Below, piece by piece: positions 9,601-17,172 of a stretch of DNA of 64,000 bases. The stretch lies in assembly GCA_041393015.1 (NCBI GenBank), contig JAWKKV010000003.1, positions 124,001 through 188,000 of the forward strand, read 5' to 3'. Under the pieces are notes generated by a model, which saw only the letters and a list, made by a program, of their open reading frames with translations, made no database searches and was not told the origin of the DNA. The stretch is from JAGQYH01 sp041393015. Lineage in GTDB: Bacteria; Bacteroidota; Bacteroidia; Chitinophagales; JADIYW01. How positions within the stretch are numbered: the stretch's first letter is position 1; every line of letters starts with the position of its first letter. Made by a program: the position numbers and the translations under genes.

Positions 9601-11021
9601 GTGGAACTGTTGAATATGATGGTGTTAAAATTGTAAAGCATGAAAATGCTGACGGTGAAGTAAGTAACGTTGTAATTGGTAGAACTGGAGAAATTAGAAT
9701 TATCGATAATGATTCTTCTAAAGTCTTAATTACCAATAACATACCTTATGGAGCTACCATTGTAGTAAAAGATAAGCAAAAAGTTAGTAAAGGAGATTTG
9801 ATCTGTTCATGGGATCCATTTAACGCAGTAATTCTTTCTGAGTTTAAAGGTAAAATTGAATTTGAGAATATTATCGAAGGACTTACTTTTAGAGAAGAAG
9901 CGGATGAGCAAACAGGACACAGAGAAAAAGTTACTATAGAATCAAGGGATAAGAAGAAAATCCCTATGATTAAAGTAGTGGATTCAAAAGGTGCTGAGAT
10001 GAGAAGTTACAACATTCCAGTTGGATCTCACATTGCAGTTGACAATGGCGAAACCATTCATCCAGGTAAAATTCTTGTAAAAATACCTAGAACACTAGGT
10101 AAGGTTCGAGATATCACTGGTGGTCTTCCAAGAGTTACAGAGTTGTTCGAAGCGAGAAATCCTTCTAACCCAGCTAAAGTAACAGAAATTGATGGTGTAG
10201 TAAGCTATGGTAAAATCAAGAGAGGTAACAGAGAAATCATTATTACTTCTAAAGATGAGGTAGTGAAGAAATACTTAGTTCCTTTAACTAAACACATCTT
10301 GGTACAAGAGGGCGATTTTGTGAAAGCTGGTACATCACTTTGTGATGGAGCAGTAACACCAACTGATATCTTAACGATCAAAGGACCATTTGCATTACAA
10401 TCATACTTAGTAAATGAAATTCAAGAAGTATATCGTTTACAAGGGGTAAAAATCAATGATAAACACATTGAAACCATTGTAAGACAAATGATGAGCAAAG
10501 TTTATATCGAAGATTCTGGTGATACTAAATTCTTAGAGAAAACTGCTGTAAATAAATTTGAGTTTATAGAGCATAACGATTGGATCTATGATAAAAAAGT
10601 TATTTCAGATGCTGGAGATTCTCAAAAATTTGTTGAAGGACAAATTGTTACTTTAAGACAAATTAGAGAGGAAAATTCATTCTTGAAGAGAAACGATAGA
10701 AAGGTAATGTCTCAGAGAGATGCAATTCCTGCTACATCGAGTCCATTGTTACAAGGAATTACAAAATCTGCATTAGGTACAGAAAGTTGGATCTCGGCAG
10801 CATCATTCCAAGAAACAACGAAAGTATTGAATGCTGCTTCTATTGCCGCTAAACAAGATGATTTATTAGGATTGAAAGAGAATGTAATTGTAGGAAAGAG
10901 AATTCCTGCAGGAACTGGTTTGAAAGAATTTAGGAATTACATTGTTGGTTCAAAAACTGAATTAGAACGTTTAACTGCTAGTAGAAAAGCAATTGAAGAC
11001 GATGAAATGATGATTGGGTAA
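6690..11021 (+). CDS. rpoC: DNA-directed RNA polymerase subunit beta'
   Basis: The beta' subunit carries the catalytic magnesium loop, seen as NADFDGDQMAVH near residue 480. An N-terminal zinc-binding motif (CYCGKYKR then CDRCGVEV, residues about 68-90) and a second cysteine cluster (CGTLRG, CEEKRGVCVKCYGR) are present. The 1443 residues are typical of Bacteroidota, where one gene encodes the whole subunit. It ends the operon; a strong hairpin terminator lies about 50 bp after its stop. Confidence 0.98.
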   Translation: MPFKKDNKIRNDFSSITIKLSSPDTILERSYGEVKKPETINYRTYKPEMEGLFCERIFGPTKDFECYCGKYKRIRYKGIVCDRCGVEVTEKKVRRERMGHIKLVVPVVHIWYFKSLPNKIGYLLGLSSKKMETIVYYERYAVIQPGITADGINVAGEERALVQLDLLTEEEYLEILETLPKDNQLLEDTDPNKFIAKMGAEAIRDILARIDLNKLAGWLRNKAATETSKQRKSEALKRLSVVESFRGANEVGENKPEWMVVEYLPVVPPELRPLVPLDGGRFASSDLNDLYRRVIIRNNRLKRLIEIKAPEVILRNEKRMLQEAVDSLFDNSRKSNAVKAEGGRALKSLSDVLKGKQGRFRQNLLGKRVDYSGRSVIVVGPYLKLYECGLPKGMAAELFKPFIIRKLIERGIVKTVKSAKKLVDKKEPVIWDILENVMKGHPVLLNRAPTLHRLSIQAFQPKLIEGKAIQLHPLVCTAFNADFDGDQMAVHLPLSNAAILETQILLLSSHNILNPQNGTPMTIPSQDMVLGLYYLTKAKKGTKEEPVLGEGRVFYSAEEAIIANNEGKADIHAQVKVRTTVLENGELKTKLIDTTVGRIIFNEVVPNKTGFVNDILTKGALKKVISKVIATTDEPRAVAFLDEIKELGFRWSFKGGLSFNIDDLVVPEIKTELLSDAQEEVDTVYDSYNQGLITNNERYNQIIDIWTRVDTRLTETLMKEISSHKNGFNSVFMMLDSGARGSKTQIKQLAGIRGLMAKPRKSGATGGGEIIENPILSNFKDGLSILEYFISTHGARKGLADTALKTADAGYLTRRLVDVAQDVVITSEDCGTLRGIATSALKDNEDIVEPLYDRILGRTSLYDVIDPITDEVLVREGELITEDIADKISESAVDTVEIRSVLTCEEKRGVCVKCYGRNLTSNRIAQQGDAVGIIAAQSIGEPGTQLTLRTFHVGGVASNVAAESQMEAKFGGTVEYDGVKIVKHENADGEVSNVVIGRTGEIRIIDNDSSKVLITNNIPYGATIVVKDKQKVSKGDLICSWDPFNAVILSEFKGKIEFENIIEGLTFREEADEQTGHREKVTIESRDKKKIPMIKVVDSKGAEMRSYNIPVGSHIAVDNGETIHPGKILVKIPRTLGKVRDITGGLPRVTELFEARNPSNPAKVTEIDGVVSYGKIKRGNREIIITSKDEVVKKYLVPLTKHILVQEGDFVKAGTSLCDGAVTPTDILTIKGPFALQSYLVNEIQEVYRLQGVKINDKHIETIVRQMMSKVYIEDSGDTKFLEKTAVNKFEFIEHNDWIYDKKVISDAGDSQKFVEGQIVTLRQIREENSFLKRNDRKVMSQRDAIPATSSPLLQGITKSALGTESWISAASFQETTKVLNAASIAAKQDDLLGLKENVIVGKRIPAGTGLKEFRNYIVGSKTELERLTASRKAIEDDEMMIG

Positions 11022-11073
11022 AACCGATAATCACAATCAATGTATCTCTAACAAGACGTTGATGAATAAATTA

Positions 11074-11109
11074 AAAAATGGCTGCTTAGTTTTAAGTAGC
11101 CATTTTTTT
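11074..11109 (+). terminator. Rho-independent terminator after rpoC
   Basis: A stem of about 15 pairs (AAAAATGGCTGCTTA with TAAGTAGCCATTTTT, one G-U pair, loop GTTT) ends in a run of T. It lies about 50 bp after the rpoC stop and closes the ribosomal protein/RNA polymerase operon. Confidence 0.9.
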
Positions 11110-11282
11110 ATATGCTTGCGCAAACGTCCGCTTGTGTTCGATTTATATAAATTGTCTGTCTTTATTATCTTTTAAAACGAGTAGTATTTGAACTCTTTAT
11201 TATATGGAAACCTATATTTTAAGACTTGAAAATTTCATCTTATCCTTTTCTATTTCGGCTATCTTTTTATCATTAAGTTGAT

Positions 11283-11290
11283 TAACTTTG
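11283..11290 (+). promoter_or_regulatory. TAnnTTTG (-7) promoter element of the DUF3467 gene
   Basis: TAACTTTG matches the Bacteroidota -7 consensus exactly and ends 5 bp before the ATG at 11296. Transcription would start almost at the ATG, giving a leaderless or nearly leaderless mRNA. It also argues against the TTG at 11278 as start. No clear -33 TTG is visible at the expected distance. Confidence 0.5.
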
Positions 11291-11295
11291 ACATT

Positions 11296-11613
11296 ATGAG
11301 TGAGCAAAAAAATAAGAATCAAAATCAATTAAATATTGAATTGAGTGAAGAAATAGCGGATGGAACATATTGTAACCTAGCGATTATAACACATAGCAAT
11401 TCAGAATTTGTAGTAGACTTTGTAAGAGTTTTACCTGGTGTGCCAAAAGCCAAGGTAAAATCTAGAATTGTATTAACACCTCAACATGCTAAAAGATTGT
11501 TGCGTGCTTTAAATGAAAATATCTCTAAATTTGAGACGATTCACGGACCAATAAAAGATATTGAGGCTCAAGGGATACCAATGAACTTTGGAGGCCCGAC
11601 AACTGAAGCATAG
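11296..11613 (+). CDS. DUF3467 domain protein
   Basis: A small protein of 105 residues of the DUF3467 family, common as a stand-alone gene in Bacteroidota and of unknown function. Recognisable parts are the segment EFVVDFVRVLPG and the end of the domain, IVLTPQHAKRLLRALNENI. There is no signal peptide, so it is probably cytoplasmic. I chose the ATG at 11296 rather than the TTG at 11278 because a perfect TAnnTTTG promoter element sits between them. It lies between the rpoC terminator and a sulfatase gene. Confidence 0.85.
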   Translation: MSEQKNKNQNQLNIELSEEIADGTYCNLAIITHSNSEFVVDFVRVLPGVPKAKVKSRIVLTPQHAKRLLRALNENISKFETIHGPIKDIEAQGIPMNFGGPTTEA

Positions 11614-11671
11614 ATTATAACATTTACGAACGACAGTAATTACCCCCAAATAATTTATTAATTCTGTCAGA

Positions 11672-13291
11672 ATGAAAAAAGGTATAAGTCTTTTATTGAG
11701 CTTAATGCTCATATTTTCAATGCAATTGAATGCACAAAAAAATGTGTTGTTAATTATTGCAGATGATTTGGGTATCGATTACTTACAATCTTATGGTTTA
11801 GGGGCAGATCCTGCTCCAACGCCTGTTTTGGATTCTTTAGCGGCTAATGGTTTGCAATTTGAAAATGCATGGACAAATCCTATTTGTTCGCCTTCTAGAG
11901 CCAATATTTTAACCGGTAATTATGCATTTCGTCATGGAGTAGGAACTGCAATAACAAGTCCTGATAATACACAATTAGACACTGCGGAATATACTTTGCC
12001 TAAAGCACTTAAAGCACAAACTAACACGCCATCAGCATTAATTGGGAAATGGCACTTAGGGCATTTTGAACAAGCTCAAAAGTTAAATCCAAATGCTTGT
12101 GGATTTGATTATTACTCCGGAAGCATTGGGGCATTAATCAGTAACTATTACAATTGGACAAAAACGGTGAATGGTGTCAACCAAAACGTTTCTAATCAAT
12201 ACGCTACAACGGTTTCTGTTAATGATGCGATTACTTGGATAGATGCTCAGCCTGAAAATTGGTTTTTGACACTTTCCCTAAACGCTCCACACGATCCTTA
12301 TCACAAGCCGCCAAACGACTTGCATAGCTTTGATGGATTATCAGGGAATGTTTTTGATATTGCTTTGAACCCAATTCCGTATTTCAAAGCTATGGTTGAA
12401 GCTATGGATACTGAAATTGGTAGACTCTTAAGTCATTTATCTGCTGTAGGTGAGTTAGAGGATACAGAAATAATTTTTATTGGTGACAATGGTACGCAAG
12501 ATGATGTAGTTCAACTGCCATTTATCAAATCAAGAGCAAAGGGCACAATTTATAACGGAGGCGTTCAAGTGCCATTAATTGTATCAGGACCTTCGGTAGC
12601 GCAACCAGGTCAAATAATTTCTCAATTGGTAAACTCAACAGACATTTATGCCACAGTTTTAGAAATGTTGGGAGGAACAGTAAATGTTTTACCTAGTGGC
12701 GCAGCAGTTGATTCAAGAAGCTTTTTATCATTGTTAAATGATACCAATGACGCTCAAAATCAAAGAGCTTGGATGTATGGAGATTTGTTTAAGCAAACTG
12801 CCGGCAATCCTAAAGATGGGAAAGTCATTACCGATGGTATATTCAAAATTATTCAATTTGATAACGGAAATAGCGAATATTATAATATTCAAACTGATTT
12901 TTTCGAAAGCAATCCGCTTGATATAAATAATCTAAATGCTACGGAGCAAGATCACTATGATTTTCTTTGTAGTGAACTATCGAATCTACTAGATACCAAT
13001 TATTGTGAGCAAACTACTGGTTGGTTGGATAATGAGATTCAACTTGTTAATGTTTATCCTAATCCAACATTAGATAAAGTATATCTAGAATTAGGACAAT
13101 TCCGAGATATTGTAAACTCTTCTACATGTAAGTTATATGTAATTGGTGTTAATGGTCAAACGGTTTTTGAAAGGGAAATTACAAGTACCAATCAAGAAAT
13201 TAATGTTGGAAATCTCGTTAAAGGCAGTTATCAAATTATAGTAAAGAGCAATACCGAGGTAATAGGAACGGCTTCCTTCATCAAATCCTAA
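11672..13291 (+). CDS. Sulfatase with T9SS sorting domain
   Basis: A secreted arylsulfatase-type hydrolase (family S1) of 539 residues. It has a signal peptide (residues 1-21, ending LNAQ) and the N-terminal metal-binding DD (31-32). The formylglycine motif CSPSR has its Cys at 72, and KWHLG and the GDNG metal-ligand motif are also visible. About the last 80 residues form a T9SS type A sorting domain beginning at VYPNPT, so the enzyme should be exported through the outer membrane and attached to the cell surface or released. Activation needs a formylglycine-generating enzyme, not present here. The substrate cannot be told from the sequence; sulfated algal polysaccharide is a guess. Confidence 0.88.
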   Translation: MKKGISLLLSLMLIFSMQLNAQKNVLLIIADDLGIDYLQSYGLGADPAPTPVLDSLAANGLQFENAWTNPICSPSRANILTGNYAFRHGVGTAITSPDNTQLDTAEYTLPKALKAQTNTPSALIGKWHLGHFEQAQKLNPNACGFDYYSGSIGALISNYYNWTKTVNGVNQNVSNQYATTVSVNDAITWIDAQPENWFLTLSLNAPHDPYHKPPNDLHSFDGLSGNVFDIALNPIPYFKAMVEAMDTEIGRLLSHLSAVGELEDTEIIFIGDNGTQDDVVQLPFIKSRAKGTIYNGGVQVPLIVSGPSVAQPGQIISQLVNSTDIYATVLEMLGGTVNVLPSGAAVDSRSFLSLLNDTNDAQNQRAWMYGDLFKQTAGNPKDGKVITDGIFKIIQFDNGNSEYYNIQTDFFESNPLDINNLNATEQDHYDFLCSELSNLLDTNYCEQTTGWLDNEIQLVNVYPNPTLDKVYLELGQFRDIVNSSTCKLYVIGVNGQTVFEREITSTNQEINVGNLVKGSYQIIVKSNTEVIGTASFIKS

Positions 13292-13352
13292 AAATTAGCT
13301 GTTAAAATTAGTTATTCAGCTTTATTCACTATACAATCAATGTATCTATCCG

Positions 13353-13360
13353 TATTTTTG
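13353..13360 (+). promoter_or_regulatory. TAnnTTTG promoter element of the M16 peptidase pair
   Basis: TATTTTTG is an exact match to the Bacteroidota -7 consensus, 17 bp before the ATG at 13378. It would drive the two M16 genes as one operon. Confidence 0.45.
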
Positions 13361-13377
13361 TGCCAAATATTTGGTAG

Positions 13378-14703
13378 ATGAAATATATAGTATTTGCATT
13401 AATGACATTATTTACCTTGAATACAATTCAGGCGAATGATGGCAAGAAGATAGAGTTTACGGAGAAAACATTGGACAACGGGTTACATGTTATACTTCAT
13501 GAGGATAACAGCACACCAATTGTTGTAGTTTCTGTAATGTATCACGTAGGGTCTAAAAATGAAGATCCAAGTAGAACCGGTTTCGCCCATTTCTTTGAAC
13601 ATTTACTTTTTGAAGGAACGGAAAACATTGAGCGAGGGGAGTTTGATAAGTTGACGACTAATGCCGGCGGATACAATAATGCCTACACATCAAATGACGT
13701 AACGTATTACTACGAGTTATTGCCTTCTAATCAATTGGAATTAGGCTTGTATTTAGAATCTGAAAGAATGTTACATGCCAATATCGAGCAGATTGGTGTA
13801 GAAACTCAGCGCGAAGTAGTAAAAGAAGAAAAAAGGCAACGATACGACAACCAACCTTATGGCTCGTTTTTAATAGAGATATTGCGAAATGCATATACCG
13901 TTCATCCTTACCAATGGGCGCCAATCGGATCATTAGAGCATTTAAACCAAGCGAGTTTAGATGAGTTTATGGCTTTCTACGAAAAGTATTATGTGCCTGA
14001 AAATGCTACTTTGGTGATTGCCGGAGACATCAATACTAAAGAAACGATGCAGTTGGTTCATAAATATTTTGATGAAATTAAAGGCAATAATCAACCGATT
14101 ACAAGACCAAGTGCGGTTGAACCTCCTCAAACGGAAGAAAAAAGAGACGTAGTTTACGATAACATTCAATTGCCTGCTGTTATTACAGCTTATCATATTC
14201 CGGCTAATGGAACAGATGATTATTACGCATTAGAAATGTTAAGTACAATATTATCCGGTGGTGAAAGTAGTCGATTGAATAAGTCTATTGTTGATGAAAA
14301 AGAATTGGCTGTGGCTACTGGTGCATTTTCATTTTCATTGGAACATCCCGGATTATATATTGTATATGGTATTGCCAACATTGGTACCACTGTTGAAGAA
14401 TTGGAAGCTGCCCTTGAAGCCGAATTTGATAGAGTAAAAAATGAGTTAATCACAGAGCGAGAATATCAGAAAATCAGAAACCAAACAGAGAACGATTTTA
14501 TCTCGGGGAATTCAACGATTGAAGGCATTGCCAATAGTTTAGCCGATTACCATACCTTGTTTAAAAATGCTAATCTAATCAATACAGAATTAGATAGATA
14601 CATGGATGTAACAAGGGAAGATATTCGTAGAGTGGCGCAAAAATATTTAGTAAAGGAGAACAGAGTGCTACTACAATATTTGCCAAAAAGTACAGAACAA
14701 TAG
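13378..14703 (+). CDS. M16 family zinc metallopeptidase (catalytic partner)
   Basis: A pitrilysin/processing-peptidase family protein of 441 residues with an N-terminal signal peptide (about 1-19). The inverted zinc motif HxxEH is present as HFFEH at residues 71-75, and the third ligand is an acidic pair near residue 150 (VVKEEKRQR). Two M16 repeat domains are recognisable. It is probably periplasmic and degrades peptides or misfolded proteins. The next gene, 26 bp downstream, is an M16 protein without the zinc motif, so the two probably form a catalytic/non-catalytic heterodimer, a common arrangement in the M16B subfamily. Confidence 0.9.
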   Translation: MKYIVFALMTLFTLNTIQANDGKKIEFTEKTLDNGLHVILHEDNSTPIVVVSVMYHVGSKNEDPSRTGFAHFFEHLLFEGTENIERGEFDKLTTNAGGYNNAYTSNDVTYYYELLPSNQLELGLYLESERMLHANIEQIGVETQREVVKEEKRQRYDNQPYGSFLIEILRNAYTVHPYQWAPIGSLEHLNQASLDEFMAFYEKYYVPENATLVIAGDINTKETMQLVHKYFDEIKGNNQPITRPSAVEPPQTEEKRDVVYDNIQLPAVITAYHIPANGTDDYYALEMLSTILSGGESSRLNKSIVDEKELAVATGAFSFSLEHPGLYIVYGIANIGTTVEELEAALEAEFDRVKNELITEREYQKIRNQTENDFISGNSTIEGIANSLADYHTLFKNANLINTELDRYMDVTREDIRRVAQKYLVKENRVLLQYLPKSTEQ

Positions 14704-14729
14704 ACTGATTTAAATTTAAAAAACTAGAG

Positions 14730-16838
14730 ATGAATAGAATCTTCATTTATATATGTGCCTTTTTAATTGTTTCGTGTTCCAACACGAAAACAAATACTAC
14801 TGTTGACCAATCAAAATCTACTAAGTTAGATAGAAGTCAGCCACCAAAAGCAGGGCCGGCACCGGAAATAAAAATAGGAGAGTATCAAACCTTTGAGTTA
14901 GATAATGGACTTAAGGTTTATGTGGTTCAAAATGATAAAATTCCTCGTGTCGCTTTTTCATTAAGAATCGATAGAGATCCGATTTTAGAAGGAGACAAAG
15001 CGGGTTATTCAAGTATTGCAGGAAACTTAATCAGCAGAGGAACCACCACAAAATCAAAAGCAGAGTTAGATGAAGAAACTGATTTTATTGGAGCTTCGTT
15101 ATCAACTTCTTCTTCCGGAATGTATGGCGCATCATTAACCAAGCACAGCGATGTGTTGTTGGGTATCATGCAAGATATGTTGTTGAATCCATCGTTCTCA
15201 CAAGAAGAATTAGATAAGCTTAAAAAACTTCAAATTTCGAATTTAATGTCTGCCAAAGATGATCCGGGTGAAATTATTTCAAACATTAGATCTTTAGTGG
15301 TGTATGGAAAAGATCATCCATATGGTGAACTGGTAAATGAAAGAACAATCGATAATATTACGAGAGAAGATGTCGTCAATTATTATAAGAATTATTGGAG
15401 CCCGAAAAATGCACATTTAGCAATTGTAGGAGATATTACAGTTGAAGAAGCCAAAACGTTAACCAATCAATATTTTGGTTCTTGGAAAGGGGGAAATTTA
15501 CCAAAGCATTCTTATGATTTACCTAAAGCACCGGAAGAAACAACAGTAGTATTGGTAGATCGACCTCAATCCGTTCAATCTGAAATTAGAGTGTCTTATC
15601 CGATTGAGCTTAAATTAGGTGATAAAGATTTCTTTGCCGTCACTTTATTGAATCAAATTTTAGGCGGTGGAGCTTCGGCTCGTTTACATTTAAATTTAAG
15701 AGAAGATAAAGGATACACTTATAGTGTAGGTTCTGGTTTTTCTACCGACAAAGTAATTGGAAGGTTTTCTGCTGGAACTAGTGTTCGAAACGAAGTAACC
15801 GATAGTGCCATTTACGAAATACTTTACGAATTGGAGAATATTGCTCAGAATGGAGTAAACGAAGACGAGTTGAAAGAAGTAAAAGCTTATATGACAGGCA
15901 GCTTTGCACGATCATTGGAAAGTCCGCAAACTATTGCCGGATTTGCGATTAATACAGCCATAAATGATTTAGATGAAAACTTTTATGCGGAATATCTAAA
16001 GCGTTTAGACGCCGTGACGGTAGCCGATGTAAATGCAGCAGCTAAGAAATATATGAAGTATGACAATGCTTATATTGTAGTAGTAGGGAAGGCAAGCGAA
16101 ATAGAAGAGAAGTTGAAGAAGTTTGGCCCAATTGTACATTATGATGTAGATGGCAATAAATACGATCCCGCAGAAATGAATAAAGGATTGAAAGGAACCG
16201 ACCCACAATCTATTATTACAAATTACATCAATGCTTTAGGAGGCTCAGCTAAATTGAAAGACATTCAAAATGTAAAGAAAGAATGGTCGTTAGAAATGCA
16301 AGGGCAAGCCTTGAAAATTGTTCAAGTTCAAACGGCTGATGGTAAATTTAGAGAAGATGTTATCATGGGTGATAAAACCGTTCAACAAACTATTTCTGAC
16401 GGTAAGAGTTTAGTGATTTTAGCAGATGGACAACCACAACCGGTAGATGATGCTACTAAAAAATCAGAAATCATAAGTAATAGACTTTTTCCTGAGTTGA
16501 GCTATAAAGATGCGTCTATAAAATTAGTATTAGAAGGTAAGGAAAAAGTGAATGGTGAAAATGCTTTTCATATTAGAGTGATTTATGCTACCGGTGATGA
16601 GTCGCATGCATATTTTGATGAAAAAACAGGTTTAAAAGTAAAAGAATCTTCTTTGATGAAAACACCGATGGGAGATATGATGAAAACAACCACTTTTGAT
16701 AAATATAGATTAGTAGATGGTGTTAATTATGCTCATATCGAAACGACTAGCGTTGGACCACAAACCTATTCTGTTACTTTAATAAGTGTAGAAAAGAATA
16801 CTAAAACACCAGCCGAGTATTTTAAAGTTGGGAAGTAG
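14730..16838 (+). CDS. M16 family peptidase-like lipoprotein (inactive partner) with C-terminal extension
   Basis: A 702-residue protein with a lipoprotein signal (LIVSC, Cys at about 16), so probably membrane-anchored in the periplasm. Residues about 45-470 are a two-domain M16 fold. The HxxEH motif is absent at the expected place (GYSSIAGNLI). The second domain keeps the substrate-side motif REDKGYTYSVGSGF. Residues about 485-702 are an extra domain that resembles the LolA/LolB-like beta sheet often fused to such proteins in Bacteroidota; that part is my reading of the pattern, not a firm match. It is in an operon with the catalytic M16 gene. Confidence 0.85.
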   Translation: MNRIFIYICAFLIVSCSNTKTNTTVDQSKSTKLDRSQPPKAGPAPEIKIGEYQTFELDNGLKVYVVQNDKIPRVAFSLRIDRDPILEGDKAGYSSIAGNLISRGTTTKSKAELDEETDFIGASLSTSSSGMYGASLTKHSDVLLGIMQDMLLNPSFSQEELDKLKKLQISNLMSAKDDPGEIISNIRSLVVYGKDHPYGELVNERTIDNITREDVVNYYKNYWSPKNAHLAIVGDITVEEAKTLTNQYFGSWKGGNLPKHSYDLPKAPEETTVVLVDRPQSVQSEIRVSYPIELKLGDKDFFAVTLLNQILGGGASARLHLNLREDKGYTYSVGSGFSTDKVIGRFSAGTSVRNEVTDSAIYEILYELENIAQNGVNEDELKEVKAYMTGSFARSLESPQTIAGFAINTAINDLDENFYAEYLKRLDAVTVADVNAAAKKYMKYDNAYIVVVGKASEIEEKLKKFGPIVHYDVDGNKYDPAEMNKGLKGTDPQSIITNYINALGGSAKLKDIQNVKKEWSLEMQGQALKIVQVQTADGKFREDVIMGDKTVQQTISDGKSLVILADGQPQPVDDATKKSEIISNRLFPELSYKDASIKLVLEGKEKVNGENAFHIRVIYATGDESHAYFDEKTGLKVKESSLMKTPMGDMMKTTTFDKYRLVDGVNYAHIETTSVGPQTYSVTLISVEKNTKTPAEYFKVGK

Positions 16839-16860
16839 ATAGCAATATAAAAGTGATAAG

Positions 16861-16890
16861 AAAGGGATGCCATTTTGGTATCCCTTTTTT
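16861..16890 (+). terminator. Terminator after the M16 pair
   Basis: An 11-pair stem (AAAGGGATGCC with GGTATCCCTTT, one G-U pair) and a loop of five bases are followed by a T run. It lies between the end of the M16 operon and the convergent PAAR gene. Confidence 0.85.
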
Positions 16891-17167
16891 AGTTGATTAA
16901 TACTGTCGGCTCTCCGATGATTACGCTAGCGTTACACAAGCATTTGTCGCCTACGCGTAAGGCAGATTTGCCTCCAATTAACACATTAGTACTTCCAATT
17001 GGGAAAATAGATTCTGTAGGTTGATGACTATTGGGAGGCAAGCCGCAAATATGGGTGTCACCCACAACAGCCGCCGGCATTCCACCAATTAAAACAGTTG
17101 GTTCTCCAGGACCAATAACGGTTCCTCCATGATTTGATGAATCTGATATTCTTACTGCATTTGGCAT
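16889..17167 (-). CDS. PAAR domain protein (spike tip)
   Basis: A 92-residue PAAR-repeat protein that would cap a VgrG spike. Typical repeats are visible: PGEPTVLIGGMPAAVVGDTH near the middle and NVLIGGKSALRVGDKC further on. The His and Cys residues (THICG, CLCNAS) probably bind the zinc that stabilises the cone. It has no effector extension. Its start lies 5 bp after the vgrG stop, so the two form an operon. No other contractile-injection genes are in the window. Confidence 0.88.
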   Translation of the reverse strand: MPNAVRISDSSNHGGTVIGPGEPTVLIGGMPAAVVGDTHICGLPPNSHQPTESIFPIGSTNVLIGGKSALRVGDKCLCNASVIIGEPTVLIN

Positions 17168-17172
17168 AATTT

